DNA of 64,000 nt from Anaerocolumna sedimenticola. GTDB lineage: Bacteria; Bacillota; Clostridia; Lachnospirales; Lachnospiraceae. Both the position numbers and the translations under genes were made by a program. Below, in pieces: positions 1 to 12,703 of this stretch. The stretch is from positions 1,205,001 to 1,269,000 of the forward strand of contig NZ_CP048000.1 of the NCBI RefSeq assembly GCF_009931695.1, in the 5' to 3' direction. The notes under the pieces are model-generated. The model searched no databases. It had not been told where the DNA came from and saw only the letters and a program-made list of their open reading frames with translations. Positions within the stretch are counted from its first letter, which is position 1. Every line of letters starts with the position of its first letter.

Positions 1-29
1 GGCTAACTCTCATCGCGTCAGCAAAAACT

Positions 30-58
30 ATTCTACCACAGCACTTATATTTTGTCAA
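30..58 (-). promoter_or_regulatory. sigma-A-type promoter reading out of the window's left end
   Basis: On the minus strand TTGACA (plus 53-58) and TAGAAT (plus 30-35) are separated by 17 bp. This is a near-consensus vegetative promoter. Its target lies beyond position 1 and is not visible. The rest of bases 1-152 shows no gene. Confidence 0.6.
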
Positions 59-152
59 CACTTTTTTAAAAATTATTTAATATTAGATATCAATTAATTC
101 TTTTTTGTTTTAACAAAACTGATACAGAAAATAGTATTAATAAAAATATGAC

Positions 153-239
153 GGAGAAAGAGGGATTTGAACCCTCGCGCCGCGCAAACGACCTACACCC
201 TTAGCAGGGGCGCCTCTTCAGCCTCTTGAGTATTTCTCC
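153..239 (-). tRNA. tRNA-Ser (GCT anticodon)
   Basis: On the minus strand GGAGAAA at the 5' end pairs with TTTCTCC at the 3' end. The anticodon loop reads CTGCTAA, giving anticodon GCT, which decodes AGC/AGT serine codons. The long variable arm expected of tRNA-Ser (GCGGCGC region) and the GGTTCAAATCC T-arm are present. The length is 87 nt without an encoded CCA. It stands alone, with its own promoter about 70 bp upstream. Confidence 0.93.
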
Positions 240-307
240 ATGATCTGAACTTCCATTCATCATATTTAATTATTAACATCTAACTTTTCTCGTCAGGTGC
301 ATTAGAT

Positions 308-336
308 AGTATAGCAAACGCTTTTTCATTTGTCAA
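308..336 (-). promoter_or_regulatory. promoter of tRNA-Ser
   Basis: On the minus strand TTGACA (plus 331-336) and TATACT (plus 308-313) have a 17-bp spacer, about 70 bp upstream of the tRNA 5' end. This is near-consensus and suits a strongly expressed stable RNA. Confidence 0.7.
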
Positions 337-452
337 CAATTTTCTAAAACAATTTTTATATTTTTTTGATAATAGATTAAAATGCTGCTTTTTTGTTATA
401 TAGATATTGATTAGTCTACTTCTTACCATGAAAAATATTCGTTTTAGATTAA

Positions 453-1016
453 TTAATCTATAAAATTTTCTTCTCTAAATTCTTTTTGAGCAGTTTCATA
501 TAGATTATTACCTAAACAATCTATCACAACTATTACCGGAAAATCCTCAACATACAATTCTCTTATGGCTTCCGTTCCTAAATCATCATATGCAATTACT
601 GCAGACTTTTTTATCTTCTTTGATAACAAAGCACCGGCTCCCCCGACAGCAGCAAAATAAACTCCTTTATTTTTTATAATAGAATTAATTACCTCTATAC
701 TTCTTTTACCTTTTCCAATCATACCTTTTAATCCATGTTCAAGTAAAAGAGGAGTGTATTTATCCATACGGCTACTGGTTGTAGGTCCGGCTGATCCGAT
801 AACCTGATCCTCTCTTTCCGGTGTTGGACCTAAGTAGTAAATAATAGTGTCGTTAAAATCAAATGGTGCTTTCTCACCATTTAACATTCTTTCATATAAT
901 CTTTTATGTGCTGCATCTCTGGCTGTATATATGGTTCCTGTAATATATACATAATCCCCTGCTGTTAACTCTTTCGTTATTTCTTCAGTTAACGGAGTTT
1001 TTATATGTTTTTCCAC
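453..1016 (-). CDS. fumarate hydratase class I, beta subunit (C-terminal domain)
   Basis: A 187-aa protein matching the beta half of the iron-sulfur fumarase/tartrate dehydratase family, which interconverts fumarate and malate in the cytoplasm. Recognisable stretches are the N-terminal LTEEITKELTAGDYVYITGT, the central GSAGPTTSSRMDKYTP and AVGGAGALLSKKIKKS. Class I enzymes of anaerobes are often split into two chains; the alpha chain with the cluster cysteines is the next gene upstream on the same strand. The 186-bp gap between them is wider than a typical operon joint and holds a DnaA-box-like palindrome. An L(+)-tartrate dehydratase beta subunit is the main alternative, and sequence alone does not separate the two. 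Confidence 0.88.
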   Translation of the reverse strand: MEKHIKTPLTEEITKELTAGDYVYITGTIYTARDAAHKRLYERMLNGEKAPFDFNDTIIYYLGPTPEREDQVIGSAGPTTSSRMDKYTPLLLEHGLKGMIGKGKRSIEVINSIIKNKGVYFAAVGGAGALLSKKIKKSAVIAYDDLGTEAIRELYVEDFPVIVVIDCLGNNLYETAQKEFREENFID

Positions 1017-1038
1017 GTACTGCCTCCTAATTTAGCAA

Positions 1039-1083
1039 TTTATCCACAAATCAATGAGAGATATCTATTAATCCGTGGATAAA
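1039..1083. promoter_or_regulatory. DnaA-box-like inverted pair between the fumarase genes
   Basis: TTATCCACA at 1040-1048 is a perfect DnaA box. An inverted partner GTGGATAAA lies at 1075-1083, so TTTATCCAC and GTGGATAAA can face each other across about 27 bp. It lies roughly 10 kb from oriC in the gap between the fumarase genes. Its function is unknown; an isolated consensus 9-mer can occur by chance in AT-rich DNA. Confidence 0.35.
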
Positions 1084-1202
1084 AAAATTTTTTTCAGCTT
1101 AATTTGTTACTATATCTTATTAATATCCTTCTTTTACATATTAACTGCCTTATCTTTTGAAAAAACCCTTCTTTTATCCTTTTTACCCTTTTCCATGATT
1201 AT

Positions 1203-2048
1203 TTACCTTAGTATTCTGGTTATATGCCGGTTTACATGACAACAAATATTAATTGCTACCGGCAGTCCTGCTATATGTGTCGGATAGGTTTCAATATTAA
1301 TACCTAATGCAGTAACCCTACCGCCGAGTCCTCCGGGTCCTATACCTAATTTGTTAATTTCACTTAATAATTCCATTTCTAGGTTTTTAATGTGATCTAA
1401 TTTGGAATGTTCATTAATATTCCTGGTTAAAGCCTTTTTCGCTAATAATGTGCATTTTTCAAAACTGCCGCCAATACCCACGCCGACTACTATGGGCGGA
1501 CAAGCGTTGGGTCCTGCTAAATTTACAGTCTCAATAACTGCCTTTTTAACTCCTTCTATCCCATCAGATGGTTTCAGCATATAAACCCGGCTCATATTCT
1601 CACTTCCAAAACCTTTTGGAGCTATTGTTATTTCCATAGTCTCTCCGGGTATAATCTCATAATGTATAATTCCTGGTGTATTATCTTTGGTATTAATTCT
1701 AAGGAGAGGATCCCCTACAATAGATTTTCTTAAAAATCCTTCCTCATATCCCTGCCTGATTCCTTCATTAATTGCATCTTCTAAATTAATTCCCTTAATG
1801 TGTACGTCCTGTCCTATTTTTATAAATACAATTGCCATTCCGGTATCCTGGCAAATTGGTATACTATCGTTTTTTGCTATCACTAAATTTTCATCTAATT
1901 GCTCTAATATCTGTTTGCCAATGGTGGAACATTCTTTAGAAATTGATTTTTTTACAGCCTCCCGTATATCCGGTGATAGATTATAATTAGCCTCTATGCA
2001 CATTTCTTTTATATTTTTTATTATAATGTCGGTGTGTATCGTATTCAT
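1203..2048 (-). CDS. fumarate hydratase class I, alpha subunit (iron-sulfur domain)
   Basis: A 281-aa alpha subunit of the oxygen-sensitive [4Fe-4S] fumarase family. Candidate cluster cysteines are in IPICQDTGMA (near residue 66), GPNACPPIVVG (near residue 182) and GSFEKC (near residue 198). The C-terminal GGLGGRVTALGINIETYPTH is characteristic. The start is supported by AAAAAGGAGACCAAATG. Together with the beta chain 186 bp downstream it would hydrate fumarate to malate in an anaerobe's partial TCA pathway. A tartrate dehydratase alpha chain is the alternative. Confidence 0.9.
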   Translation of the reverse strand: MNTIHTDIIIKNIKEMCIEANYNLSPDIREAVKKSISKECSTIGKQILEQLDENLVIAKNDSIPICQDTGMAIVFIKIGQDVHIKGINLEDAINEGIRQGYEEGFLRKSIVGDPLLRINTKDNTPGIIHYEIIPGETMEITIAPKGFGSENMSRVYMLKPSDGIEGVKKAVIETVNLAGPNACPPIVVGVGIGGSFEKCTLLAKKALTRNINEHSKLDHIKNLEMELLSEINKLGIGPGGLGGRVTALGINIETYPTHIAGLPVAINICCHVNRHITRILR

Positions 2049-2080
2049 TTGGTCTCCTTTTTATTATTTTTATTTTTAGA

Positions 2081-2200
2081 ATTGGAGTGTCAAAAGCCAA
2101 ATTTCATTATGGTTCGCCAATTAGCATATTTTATATCCTGATTGTGTGATACGAAACATAATACTTCCGGGTACGCTCTTGCTTGGGTAAGTAGTAGTGG
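2081..2200. repeat. R1 foldback repeat, truncated copy (only one end kept)
   Basis: The end motif ATTGGAGTGTCAAAAGCCA sits at 2081-2099, just upstream of the fumarase operon. It is followed by GGTTCGCCAATTAGCATA and a CCTGATTGTGTGATACGAA stretch that parallels TTGATTGCTTGATACAAAC in the copy at 59795-60000. The opposite terminal arm is missing. The copy runs up to the gyrA terminator. Confidence 0.55.
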
Positions 2201-2204
2201 TACA

Positions 2205-2310
2205 TTTTAAAAAATAAGCCTTATCCCTGTTATAATAAATTGTTCTATTTCCGATTATCTCAGAAATAATAGAAACTATTTGATACATAACAGGTTCAGG
2301 CTTATTTTTT
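2205..2310 (-). terminator. gyrA terminator with a long two-part stem
   Basis: AATAAGCC..CCTGTTAT (plus 2213-2233) and ATAACAGG..GGCTTATT (plus 2287-2306) form two stacked 8-bp stems around an internal loop, with a roughly 50-nt apical loop. On the minus strand the second arm is followed by TTTTTT. It lies 56 bp after the gyrA stop. Confidence 0.6.
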
Positions 2311-2365
2311 ATATTTTTTATCTGTTTAAAAATAACTTCTTTATCCGATTGATATTTTTGAAATC

Positions 2366-4981
2366 CTATTCCACATCCATACCATCATTGGATTGGATTT
2401 CAATTTCTGATTCAGCATCTTCATCATAACTTTCTTCATCATCTATAGAATTATCAACAGCCTGATTATCAGAATTTTCTTCTTTTAATTCCTTTTCCAG
2501 CTGTTTGATAACCTCTTCATCTGAAGTCTGAGTATTATTATCTCTTACTTTAGCAATACTTGCAACCGTAATATCTTTTTCTGTATCCATATCAATTAAC
2601 TTAACACCGGATGTAATTCTTCCCAAGTTTGATATATCCTTTACTGCTAAACGGATAATTATACCCTCCGTCGTTATAATCATGATTTCATTTTCTTCAT
2701 TTACTGCTTTAACACCTACAACATATCCCGTTTTTTCGGTAATTTTATAGCATTTGACACCTTTACCGCCCCTTCTCTGAACAGAGAACTCTTCCATACT
2801 GGTTCGTTTACCCATACCTTTTTCAGATACAAATAAAAGTGATTCTCCCTGGGTACTTAGCTGCATTCCGATAATCTCATCATTATCTTCCAGGTTCATA
2901 CCTATTACACCCATAGAAGTACGGCCGGTTTTTCTGACATCTTTTTCATTAAACCGGATACATTGGCCATTTTGGGTAACTAAGATAATATCTTTTTTAT
3001 TGTTGGTCGCTTTTACCTCTATTAAGTCATCATCTTCCCTGAGATTTATTGCCTGTAAACCGGATTTACGAATATTTTCATATTCTTTAATCGGTGTTTT
3101 CTTAACAATACCTTTTTTCGTCGCCATAAATAAATATTTATTATTCTGATATTCCTTAAGCGGAATAATGGCTGTAATTCTTTCCTCTGGCAATAACTGA
3201 AGAAGATTGATGATGGCGGTTCCTCTGGCCGTTCTGCCGGATTCCGGTATTTCGTAAGCTTTTAACCGGTAAACACGTCCTTTATTGGTAAAGAACATAA
3301 TATAGTGATGGGTTGTAGTCATTAACAGATCTTCGATAAAATCCTCATCAATGGTCTGCATTCCTTTAATACCCTTACCGCCTCGGTGCTGACTCTTAAA
3401 GTTATCTACTGTCATTCTCTTTATGTATCCTAATCTGGTCATAGCGAGAACCGTATTTTCATTGGGGATTAAATCTTCCGTAGACAGATCATCTTCGTCA
3501 AAACCTATGGAAGTTCTCCTGTCATCCCCGTATTTATCACGAATAACCGTAATTTCATCTTTTATAACTGTAAGCAATTTTTTAGTATCACTAAGAATTG
3601 CTTTATATTCTGCAATTTTTTCCATTAATTCAGCATGTTCATTCTCAAGTCTTTCTCTTTCCAGACCTGTTAATGCACGAAGTCTCATGTCCACAATTGC
3701 CTGAGCTTGTACATCGGTTAAAGAGAATCTTTCAATTAATCGTTCTTTTGCTATATTAATATTTTTAGAAGAACGGATAATATTGATAACTTCATCAATA
3801 TTATCCAAAGCAATTAATAATCCCTGTAAAATATGGGCTCGCTCTTCTGCTTTGTTTAAATCGTATTTTGTTCTTCTCGTAACAACTTCTTCCTGATGTA
3901 TTAAATAATACTTCAGCATCTCGTGAAGATTTAATACACGGGGTTGATTATCTACTAAAGCTATCATGATAACCCCAAATGTATCTTGCATTTGGGTGTG
4001 CTTATACAGCTGGTTTAATAACACATTGGCATTGACATCACGTCTTAATTCAATACAAATTCTCATACCGGAACGGTCTGACTCATCTCTTAATTCCGTG
4101 ATACCGTCAATTTTCTTATCTTTTACAAGTTCAGCTATTTTTTCTATCAATCTGGCTTTATTAACCATATAGGGAAGTTCGGTAACTACTATACGGTTTT
4201 TGCCATTTGCCATGGTTTCTATAGTAGATACCGCACGTACTCTAATCTTTCCGCGGCCGGTACGATAAGCTTCTTCAATTCCTCTGACACCTAATATACT
4301 TGCACCGGTAGGAAAATCGGGGCCTTTCACGATTTCCAATAATTCTTCCATGGAAGTATCTCTGTCTTCCAAAATGTTATTATCGATCATTTTAACTACG
4401 GCATTAATAACTTCTCTTAAGTTATGAGGCGGAATATTGGTTGCCATACCAACTGCTATTCCGGATGTTCCATTTACTAACAGATTAGGATATCTGGAAG
4501 GAAGAACCGTTGGTTCCTTTTCTGTTTCATCAAAGTTCGGGGAAAAATCAACCGTATCTTTGTTAATATCCGATATCATTTCCATGGAAATTTTACTTAA
4601 ACGGGCCTCCGTATAACGCATTGCGGCTGCTCCGTCTCCATCCACAGAACCAAAATTACCATGGCCGTCTATTAATGGATATCTAGTTGAAAAATCCTGA
4701 GCCAGTTTTACCAATGCTTCATAGATAGAGCTGTCTCCGTGAGGATGATATTTACCCATGGTATCACCGACAATACGTGCACATTTACGGTGCGGTTTGT
4801 CAGGACCATTATTTAACTCTATCATAGCATATAATATTCTTCTTTGTACCGGCTTCAGACCATCTCTTACATCCGGAAGTGCACGGGCTGCTATTACAGA
4901 CATGGCATAATCGATATATGATGTTTCCATTGTCTTTTTCAGATCAACCTCATGAACCTTATCAAAGATATTTTCGTCCAT
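2366..4981 (-). CDS. gyrA: DNA gyrase subunit A
   Basis: An 871-aa type IIA topoisomerase A subunit, the breakage-reunion half of the A2B2 gyrase that introduces negative supercoils with ATP. The N-terminal domain starts with [20 protein letters not shown] and includes the active-site tyrosine in [11 protein letters not shown] (near residue 122). The C-terminal beta-pinwheel has the GyrA-box QRRGGKG plus a related QHRGGKG. The tail is a long acidic stretch of about 60 residues. It is the last gene of dnaA-dnaN-yaaA-recF-gyrB-gyrA, 86 bp after gyrB. The GyrA-box argues for gyrase over ParC. Confidence 0.98.
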   Translation of the reverse strand: MDENIFDKVHEVDLKKTMETSYIDYAMSVIAARALPDVRDGLKPVQRRILYAMIELNNGPDKPHRKCARIVGDTMGKYHPHGDSSIYEALVKLAQDFSTRYPLIDGHGNFGSVDGDGAAAMRYTEARLSKISMEMISDINKDTVDFSPNFDETEKEPTVLPSRYPNLLVNGTSGIAVGMATNIPPHNLREVINAVVKMIDNNILEDRDTSMEELLEIVKGPDFPTGASILGVRGIEEAYRTGRGKIRVRAVSTIETMANGKNRIVVTELPYMVNKARLIEKIAELVKDKKIDGITELRDESDRSGMRICIELRRDVNANVLLNQLYKHTQMQDTFGVIMIALVDNQPRVLNLHEMLKYYLIHQEEVVTRRTKYDLNKAEERAHILQGLLIALDNIDEVINIIRSSKNINIAKERLIERFSLTDVQAQAIVDMRLRALTGLERERLENEHAELMEKIAEYKAILSDTKKLLTVIKDEITVIRDKYGDDRRTSIGFDEDDLSTEDLIPNENTVLAMTRLGYIKRMTVDNFKSQHRGGKGIKGMQTIDEDFIEDLLMTTTHHYIMFFTNKGRVYRLKAYEIPESGRTARGTAIINLLQLLPEERITAIIPLKEYQNNKYLFMATKKGIVKKTPIKEYENIRKSGLQAINLREDDDLIEVKATNNKKDIILVTQNGQCIRFNEKDVRKTGRTSMGVIGMNLEDNDEIIGMQLSTQGESLLFVSEKGMGKRTSMEEFSVQRRGGKGVKCYKITEKTGYVVGVKAVNEENEIMIITTEGIIIRLAVKDISNLGRITSGVKLIDMDTEKDITVASIAKVRDNNTQTSDEEVIKQLEKELKEENSDNQAVDNSIDDEESYDEDAESEIEIQSNDGMDVE

Positions 4982-5067
4982 TTGTTCTCCTCCATCAATT
5001 CTATGTCAACGTAGTTTTCGAAAAATTCATAGAATAAAATCTCAAAAATTACATTTCAGTACAGATA

Positions 5068-8105
<3,038 letters not shown>

Positions 8106-8124
8106 TCCAGCACCACGATTCTAA

Positions 8125-8334
8125 TTATTTTTCAATTTTTATAGTCTCATGATTAAATTCGACTATATCACCATCATATAATTTCTTACCTCTTTGTATT
8201 TCTGTGTTTCCATTTACTTTTACCAAGCCATCCTGTATTACAAGCTTAGCATCAACTCCGGATTCTACTAAACCGCCGGCTTTTAGGGCTTGGCCTAATT
8301 TAATGAAATCTTCTCTTAATTTAATTATTTGCAT
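8125..8334 (-). CDS. yaaA: S4-domain RNA-binding protein YaaA (RlbA-like)
   Basis: A 69-aa protein that is essentially one S4 RNA-binding fold: LGQALKAGGLVESGVDAKLV followed by VNGNTEIQRGKKLYDGDIV. This is the small S4 protein found between dnaN and recF in most Firmicutes (YaaA/RlbA, implicated in ribosome or RNA binding; target uncertain). Position and length both match. Confidence 0.93.
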   Translation of the reverse strand: MQIIKLREDFIKLGQALKAGGLVESGVDAKLVIQDGLVKVNGNTEIQRGKKLYDGDIVEFNHETIKIEK

Positions 8335-8441
8335 TTTAATACCCTAACCTTTCCAGACTGTTAGTTACCGTATAATTATAATATTAATCATACCAATAAT
8401 CTATAATACGAACGACTTAGAGATTATTGATAAAATACTAT

Positions 8442-9554
8442 TTATTGAACTGCGGAATTAAAATTTACAGGTAGTATTAAATAAATATATGATTCATCTT
8501 TATCTCTGATAAAACAAGGAGCTTTCGGATTAATCAGATAAATATCGATATCTTCATCATCAATTACTCTTAAGGCTTCAATAAAGAATTTAGGATTAAA
8601 TCCTATGGTTATATCTTTGCCTTCTTTCGTAATGTCTATTTCTTCATCCATGGAACCTATGGTTGAATTTATTTTAAGCTCCATATTTCTATCATCAATT
8701 TTTACAATAATAGGTTTCTTTTCTGTTTCTTTGATTAACAGGGTAGCTCTGTCAATACAGTTTAATAATTCTTTTTTATTAATCGTAACTTTCGTTTCAT
8801 AATCGCTGGATAACATTTGGTTAATTTTGTAATATTCACCTTCGATTAACCTGGATAAGACAATGGTATCATCAAATTCAAATAGAATATGTTTATCAGT
8901 AAAAAATAAACTAATTTCATCTGTAAATTCACCTGACAAAATTTTACTTACTTCAATTAAAGTTTTACCAGGAACAATTACTTTTATATCATTATATTCT
9001 TCTTTTAATGTTATTTTTCTGATTGAAATTCGGTGACCATCCAATGAAACTACTTTTAATTCACTTCCGTTAATCTCAAATAATTCACCGGTCATTATTT
9101 TATTGCTTTCATTATCGGATATGGAGAATACCGTCTGTCTGATTACTTCTTTTAGTGTAAATTGGGATAAAACAACTGCACTTTTCTTTTCTATATTAGG
9201 CAGGTACGGAAATTCTTCTCCGCTTTTTCCGGATATGGTAAATTTCGCTTTTTCACAGATTATAGTTAATAAGTAATTACTGTCTGTATCTATGGTTACA
9301 TCATTATCAGGCAGCTTACGGATAATTTCAGAAAATACTTTTGCATTTACAGCTACCGTTCCGGGTTCAATAATTTCACCCTTCACTAAGGTTTCTATTC
9401 CTAATTCCATATCATTAGAAATTAATTTAATTCTATCATTTTTTACTTCAATTATTAAACATTCCAATATAGGCATCGTAGATTTAGCTGGAACCGCTTT
9501 TAAAACTATATTAACACGATTTAGTAATTCTGTTTTAGAACAAACGATCTTCAT
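8442..9554 (-). CDS. dnaN: DNA polymerase III subunit beta (sliding clamp)
   Basis: A 370-aa ring clamp that tethers the replicative polymerase to DNA. Three repeated beta-clamp domains are apparent: MKIVCSKTELLNRVNIVLKA at the N-terminus, a middle domain around FSISDNESNKIMTGELFEI, and the C-terminal end FIRDKDESYIYLILPVNFN. The length is normal. It follows dnaA after a 266-bp gap that holds DnaA boxes and precedes yaaA by 107 bp. Confidence 0.97.
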   Translation of the reverse strand: MKIVCSKTELLNRVNIVLKAVPAKSTMPILECLIIEVKNDRIKLISNDMELGIETLVKGEIIEPGTVAVNAKVFSEIIRKLPDNDVTIDTDSNYLLTIICEKAKFTISGKSGEEFPYLPNIEKKSAVVLSQFTLKEVIRQTVFSISDNESNKIMTGELFEINGSELKVVSLDGHRISIRKITLKEEYNDIKVIVPGKTLIEVSKILSGEFTDEISLFFTDKHILFEFDDTIVLSRLIEGEYYKINQMLSSDYETKVTINKKELLNCIDRATLLIKETEKKPIIVKIDDRNMELKINSTIGSMDEEIDITKEGKDITIGFNPKFFIEALRVIDDEDIDIYLINPKAPCFIRDKDESYIYLILPVNFNSAVQ

Positions 9555-9557
9555 AAT

Positions 9558-9645
9558 TGTGTATAACTCCCTTCGAGGTTTTCATGTAAATATATATAAT
9601 TAAATTTTCTAGCAGTAGTAATAGAGGCTGTTAATTTGTGTATAA
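9558..9645. promoter_or_regulatory. DnaA boxes in the dnaN-dnaA gap (second half of a bipartite origin?)
   Basis: Two perfect reverse-oriented boxes TGTGTATAA (TTATNCACA type) lie at 9558-9566 and 9637-9645. Weaker one-mismatch sites (TTATCCAAA, TGTGGAAAA) lie near 9750-9810. In Bacillus and relatives the origin is split by dnaA, with boxes on both sides, and the same arrangement is seen here. The 5' leader of dnaN also lies here. Confidence 0.55.
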
Positions 9646-9820
9646 GTACTTTAAAGCTATAAAATTCATGGTTTTAAGAAAAGGATAACCATGTGAAAGA
9701 ATCTAAAGCGAATTTGTATGAAAAAATCAGCTTAAAATTAATCCTTAAGTTATCCAAAGCAAATTCACATGAGAATAACAATCTACCAACAGCAGCGTGT
9801 GGAAAAAAATAAACCTTTTA

Positions 9821-11182
9821 TTAAGGATTAATTTTTTTGGTTAATACTTCAATTGTATTTTGCATACTGGGATCTTTCTTTATATTGGATTCAACTTTAT
9901 CAATACCATGCAGAACGGTGGTATGATCTCTGTTACCCATAATCTTTCCAATATCAGAAAGGGAAAAATCCGTTAATTTACGGCATAAATACATGGCAAC
10001 TTGTCTTGGGTATGCTATGTTCCTACTCTTATTGACAGAATAGATATCAGTAGATGTAATATTAAAGTGTTCTGCAATAACATCAATGATTAAAGCCGGT
10101 GTTATCTGTTTTTTATCATCCGGAGAAATAAGGTCTTTTAATGCTTCTTCCGCAAGGGTTACATTAACTTCCTGTTTCTTTAAACGGGAAAGGGCTACTA
10201 TTTTAGTTAGAGCTCCCTCTAATTCTCTGATATTTGATTTAACATTCGTTGCGATGTATTTCATAACTTCATTATCAATCTGCAGACCGTCCAGTTCTTC
10301 TTTTTTCTTAAGAATTGCCATTCTGGTTTCATAATCCGGCGGCTGAATATCAACGGTTAAGCCCCATTCAAAACGGGAACGAAGCCTTTCTTCCAAGGTT
10401 AATATATCTTTCGGCGGCTTATCGGAGGATATAATAATCTGTTTTTTCGATTCATGCAGAGTATTGAAAGTATGGAAGAATTCTTCCTGAGTACTTTCCT
10501 TACCAATAATAAACTGAATATCATCGATTAGCAAAACATCAATATTACGGTATTTTTCCCTGAACTCGGTCGGTGTAGTGTTTACATTACGTATGGATTC
10601 AATCAATTCATTGGTAAACTTTTCACTGGTTACATACATAACCTTACTGTTAGCATTTTGTTCTAATATATAATGAGCTATGGAATGCATTAAATGGGTT
10701 TTACCAAGTCCTACACCTCCATAGATAAATAGCGGATTATAAATTTCTGCCGGGGATTCGGCAACTGCTAAAGACGCAGCGTGTGCCAGATTATTATTGG
10801 CACCAACCACAAATGTATCAAAGGTATATCTTGGATTCAAAAAAGACAAACCGTTTTTCTGATTTTTATTAACTTCTGCGGAAGCTGTTGTACTTTTGGC
10901 TTTTGCAGGTTCTATTTGGCTTTCCAATATAAATTCCAAATCGAAATTTTGGTTCATGATTTCTGTAATAGCAACCTTTAATGGAATACCATACTTTCTG
11001 CTTATGAAATTTTTGCTGTCAGGGCCGATCATTTTATCATCTATAGATATAGTAATTAAATTATCTTTTACTGAATATACTTTTAAAGGAAGCAACCAGG
11101 TTTTAAAAGAAACATCAGTTACACAATGTTCGATTTTAAGATATTCCAGTATTTCGTCCCATTTATCTTGAATTTCATTCAT
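9821..11182 (-). CDS. dnaA: chromosomal replication initiator protein DnaA
   Basis: A 453-aa AAA+ initiator that binds DnaA boxes and opens oriC. Domain I is at residues 1-85. A short linker precedes the AAA+ core, with Walker A GGVGLGKTHLMHSIA near residue 154 and Walker B VLLIDDIQF near residue 216. Domain IV carries the signature GNRDHTTVLHGIDKV. It is the first gene of the minus-strand origin operon. Its promoter overlaps a DnaA box, so autoregulation is likely. Confidence 0.99.
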   Translation of the reverse strand: MNEIQDKWDEILEYLKIEHCVTDVSFKTWLLPLKVYSVKDNLITISIDDKMIGPDSKNFISRKYGIPLKVAITEIMNQNFDLEFILESQIEPAKAKSTTASAEVNKNQKNGLSFLNPRYTFDTFVVGANNNLAHAASLAVAESPAEIYNPLFIYGGVGLGKTHLMHSIAHYILEQNANSKVMYVTSEKFTNELIESIRNVNTTPTEFREKYRNIDVLLIDDIQFIIGKESTQEEFFHTFNTLHESKKQIIISSDKPPKDILTLEERLRSRFEWGLTVDIQPPDYETRMAILKKKEELDGLQIDNEVMKYIATNVKSNIRELEGALTKIVALSRLKKQEVNVTLAEEALKDLISPDDKKQITPALIIDVIAEHFNITSTDIYSVNKSRNIAYPRQVAMYLCRKLTDFSLSDIGKIMGNRDHTTVLHGIDKVESNIKKDPSMQNTIEVLTKKINP

Positions 11183-11227
11183 TACATTAATCTCCCTAAT
11201 ATAAAATTTCGTACATACCTAACTTAT

Positions 11228-11256
11228 ATGATATAACAAAATTGTGGATATTTCAA
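11228..11256 (-). promoter_or_regulatory. dnaA promoter with an embedded DnaA-box-like site
   Basis: On the minus strand TTGAAA (plus 11251-11256) and TATCAT (plus 11228-11233) are separated by 17 bp, 45 bp upstream of dnaA. The spacer contains ATATCCACA (plus 11243-11251 read in reverse), one mismatch from the DnaA box. DnaA binding there would block RNA polymerase. Confidence 0.55.
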
Positions 11257-11414
11257 TGAAAATATGTAATTTAATCTCTTAAGAAGGCGGATATCCCCAT
11301 AAAAATCAAGTTTAACAACAATTGTGTGAATAAATTATAAAAAGTATAAACATCAAAAAATTCCAGATTTCTTGGGAATTTAATTTACAATTGTTTTAAA
11401 TATTCACACCAATT

Positions 11415-11460
11415 CACATAGTTATCCACAAATTATCAACAATTTGTGGATAACTATGTG
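11415..11460. repeat. perfect 20-bp inverted repeat carrying paired DnaA boxes
   Basis: CACATAGTTATCCACAAATT (11415-11434) and its exact reverse complement (11441-11460) flank a 6-bp spacer ATCAAC. Each arm carries one consensus TTATCCACA box, so two DnaA molecules would bind head to head. The symmetry extends well beyond the boxes. Confidence 0.9.
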
Positions 11461-11544
11461 TGAAATAATTGTTTTTAATTTTTTATTGTGATTTTCCGGT
11501 ACTTCAGAAAAAAAAGAATGTAATTTAAGATGAGAAAAATGAAA

Positions 11545-11570
11545 AATAAAAAGCCCCGTATTCGAGGCTT
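11545..11570 (-). terminator. terminator of the phosphoribosyltransferase-like gene
   Basis: AAGCC (plus 11551-11555) and GGCTT (11566-11570) close a short stem. On the minus strand it is followed by TTTTTATTTTTC. It lies about 155 bp beyond the stop of the gene at 11725-12318, with no gene between. Confidence 0.5.
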
Positions 11571-11724
11571 TCTGAGAATGAAAAAGGAGCTATTTTTAAA
11601 TATATATCAAAAAGGTAAAAGGATTAATACTTAATATAAAAGGATAAAAAGTATAATAAAGTATAAATCCAGTAGTCTATTATAATTTAGTATATCCATA
11701 TCCATTCACAATGGCTTCTATTTT

Positions 11725-12318
11725 CTAGTTCGACTGACAAAAAGGACATTCAGTTATTTTGTAATTTTTATATTCGGGTAAATCTTTACTTCTAAATATG
11801 GAGTATACCGGAATACCTTCAATTTTATTTACCGCACTAAATATTGCATTAATACCTTGTATGATTCCACCGTAGTATTTTATACACTCGATGCATTTTC
11901 TAACCGTATTGCCGGTAGTAACCGATGCAACGAATAATAATATATGTTTGCCGTTTACGGACGGCAGATTATTATCTCTGAAAATCAATTGTCCGCTATT
12001 ATATTCGGGAGATATGATATAAATTGTTTTGTGGGCATTCATGGATAATATACCGGCTTTGGACAGTTCTAATGCTAGAAAACCACCCATAACTTCGCAC
12101 CCGTCCATGCAGACTATGGTATCCACAATAATATCATTACTATTAAATTTAGCTAACGTTTTAGATGCTTCCATAGCTTCGTTTAAGCGGGTCTTCAGAG
12201 AAGTCATATCAAGATATAAATTAATATGGGAGTACCCCGTTGCAAAATGACCAGGTATGATTTTTAGAGAAACTTTGTTATTCATAGGTGCTTGAATCTT
12301 CAATGCTCTGTTTTCCAT
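11725..12318 (-). CDS. phosphoribosyltransferase-family protein (orotate PRTase-like)
   Basis: A 197-aa protein with a PRTase type I outline. An acidic/hydrophobic core NDIIVDTIVCMDGCEVMGGF is followed by the PRPP-loop-like strand HILLFVASVTTGNTVRK (near residues 125-141). The usual two acidic residues of the loop (VDDVxTTG) are replaced by FVASVTTG, so PRPP binding may be altered. The C-terminus ends in ECPFCQSN, with a CxxC pair. It is monocistronic between oriC and rpmH and transcribed toward oriC. The substrate is not identifiable; orotate, a purine base, or a regulatory role are all open. Confidence 0.6.
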   Translation of the reverse strand: MENRALKIQAPMNNKVSLKIIPGHFATGYSHINLYLDMTSLKTRLNEAMEASKTLAKFNSNDIIVDTIVCMDGCEVMGGFLALELSKAGILSMNAHKTIYIISPEYNSGQLIFRDNNLPSVNGKHILLFVASVTTGNTVRKCIECIKYYGGIIQGINAIFSAVNKIEGIPVYSIFRSKDLPEYKNYKITECPFCQSN

Positions 12319-12588
12319 ATTCCATATCTCCTTTAAATTAGTTGAATACTGTAAATATTATACTATAATTACCAAATAATTTCAATTTATTATCATTACT
12401 TCATAATAATATAAATTCCATATGTAATTTAATTAAATTATTAATTTATTCGATTATACTTAAAAACTTATACTGAGAATTAATAAATAAAATGTATTAT
12501 GTTAATTTTATAATTGAATAATTTAGTATTTATGAAAGATAATAGAAATAAACTGTCCGATATATGCTGATATTAATAAAATAACTAC

Positions 12589-12617
12589 TTGACGTACAAG
12601 CAGTTAACGAATATAAT
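12589..12617 (+). promoter_or_regulatory. rpmH promoter
   Basis: TTGACG (12589-12594) and TATAAT (12612-12617) have a 17-bp spacer, 87 bp upstream of rpmH. The rest of 12319-12588 is AT-rich with no visible gene. Confidence 0.8.
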
Positions 12618-12703
12618 AAAACATGATATTTTAAATTTAATTAAAATAGAACAAATACGCTTACCATATATATTTTGGTATATTTAGAAGGAGGTGCACA
12701 ATA

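Larger units (their letters stand above)
11183..11530. other. oriC: chromosomal replication origin oriC (dnaA-proximal part)
   Basis: Gene orientation diverges here: dnaA to gyrA on minus, rpmH onward on plus. The AT-rich spacer holds perfect DnaA boxes at 11422-11430, 11445-11453 (inverted) and 11325-11333 (TGTGAATAA). Degenerate ones lie at 11243-11251 and 11400-11408. AT-rich tracts at 11334-11400 and 11461-11530 could be the unwinding element. The exact unwinding site is not identified. Confidence 0.85.
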
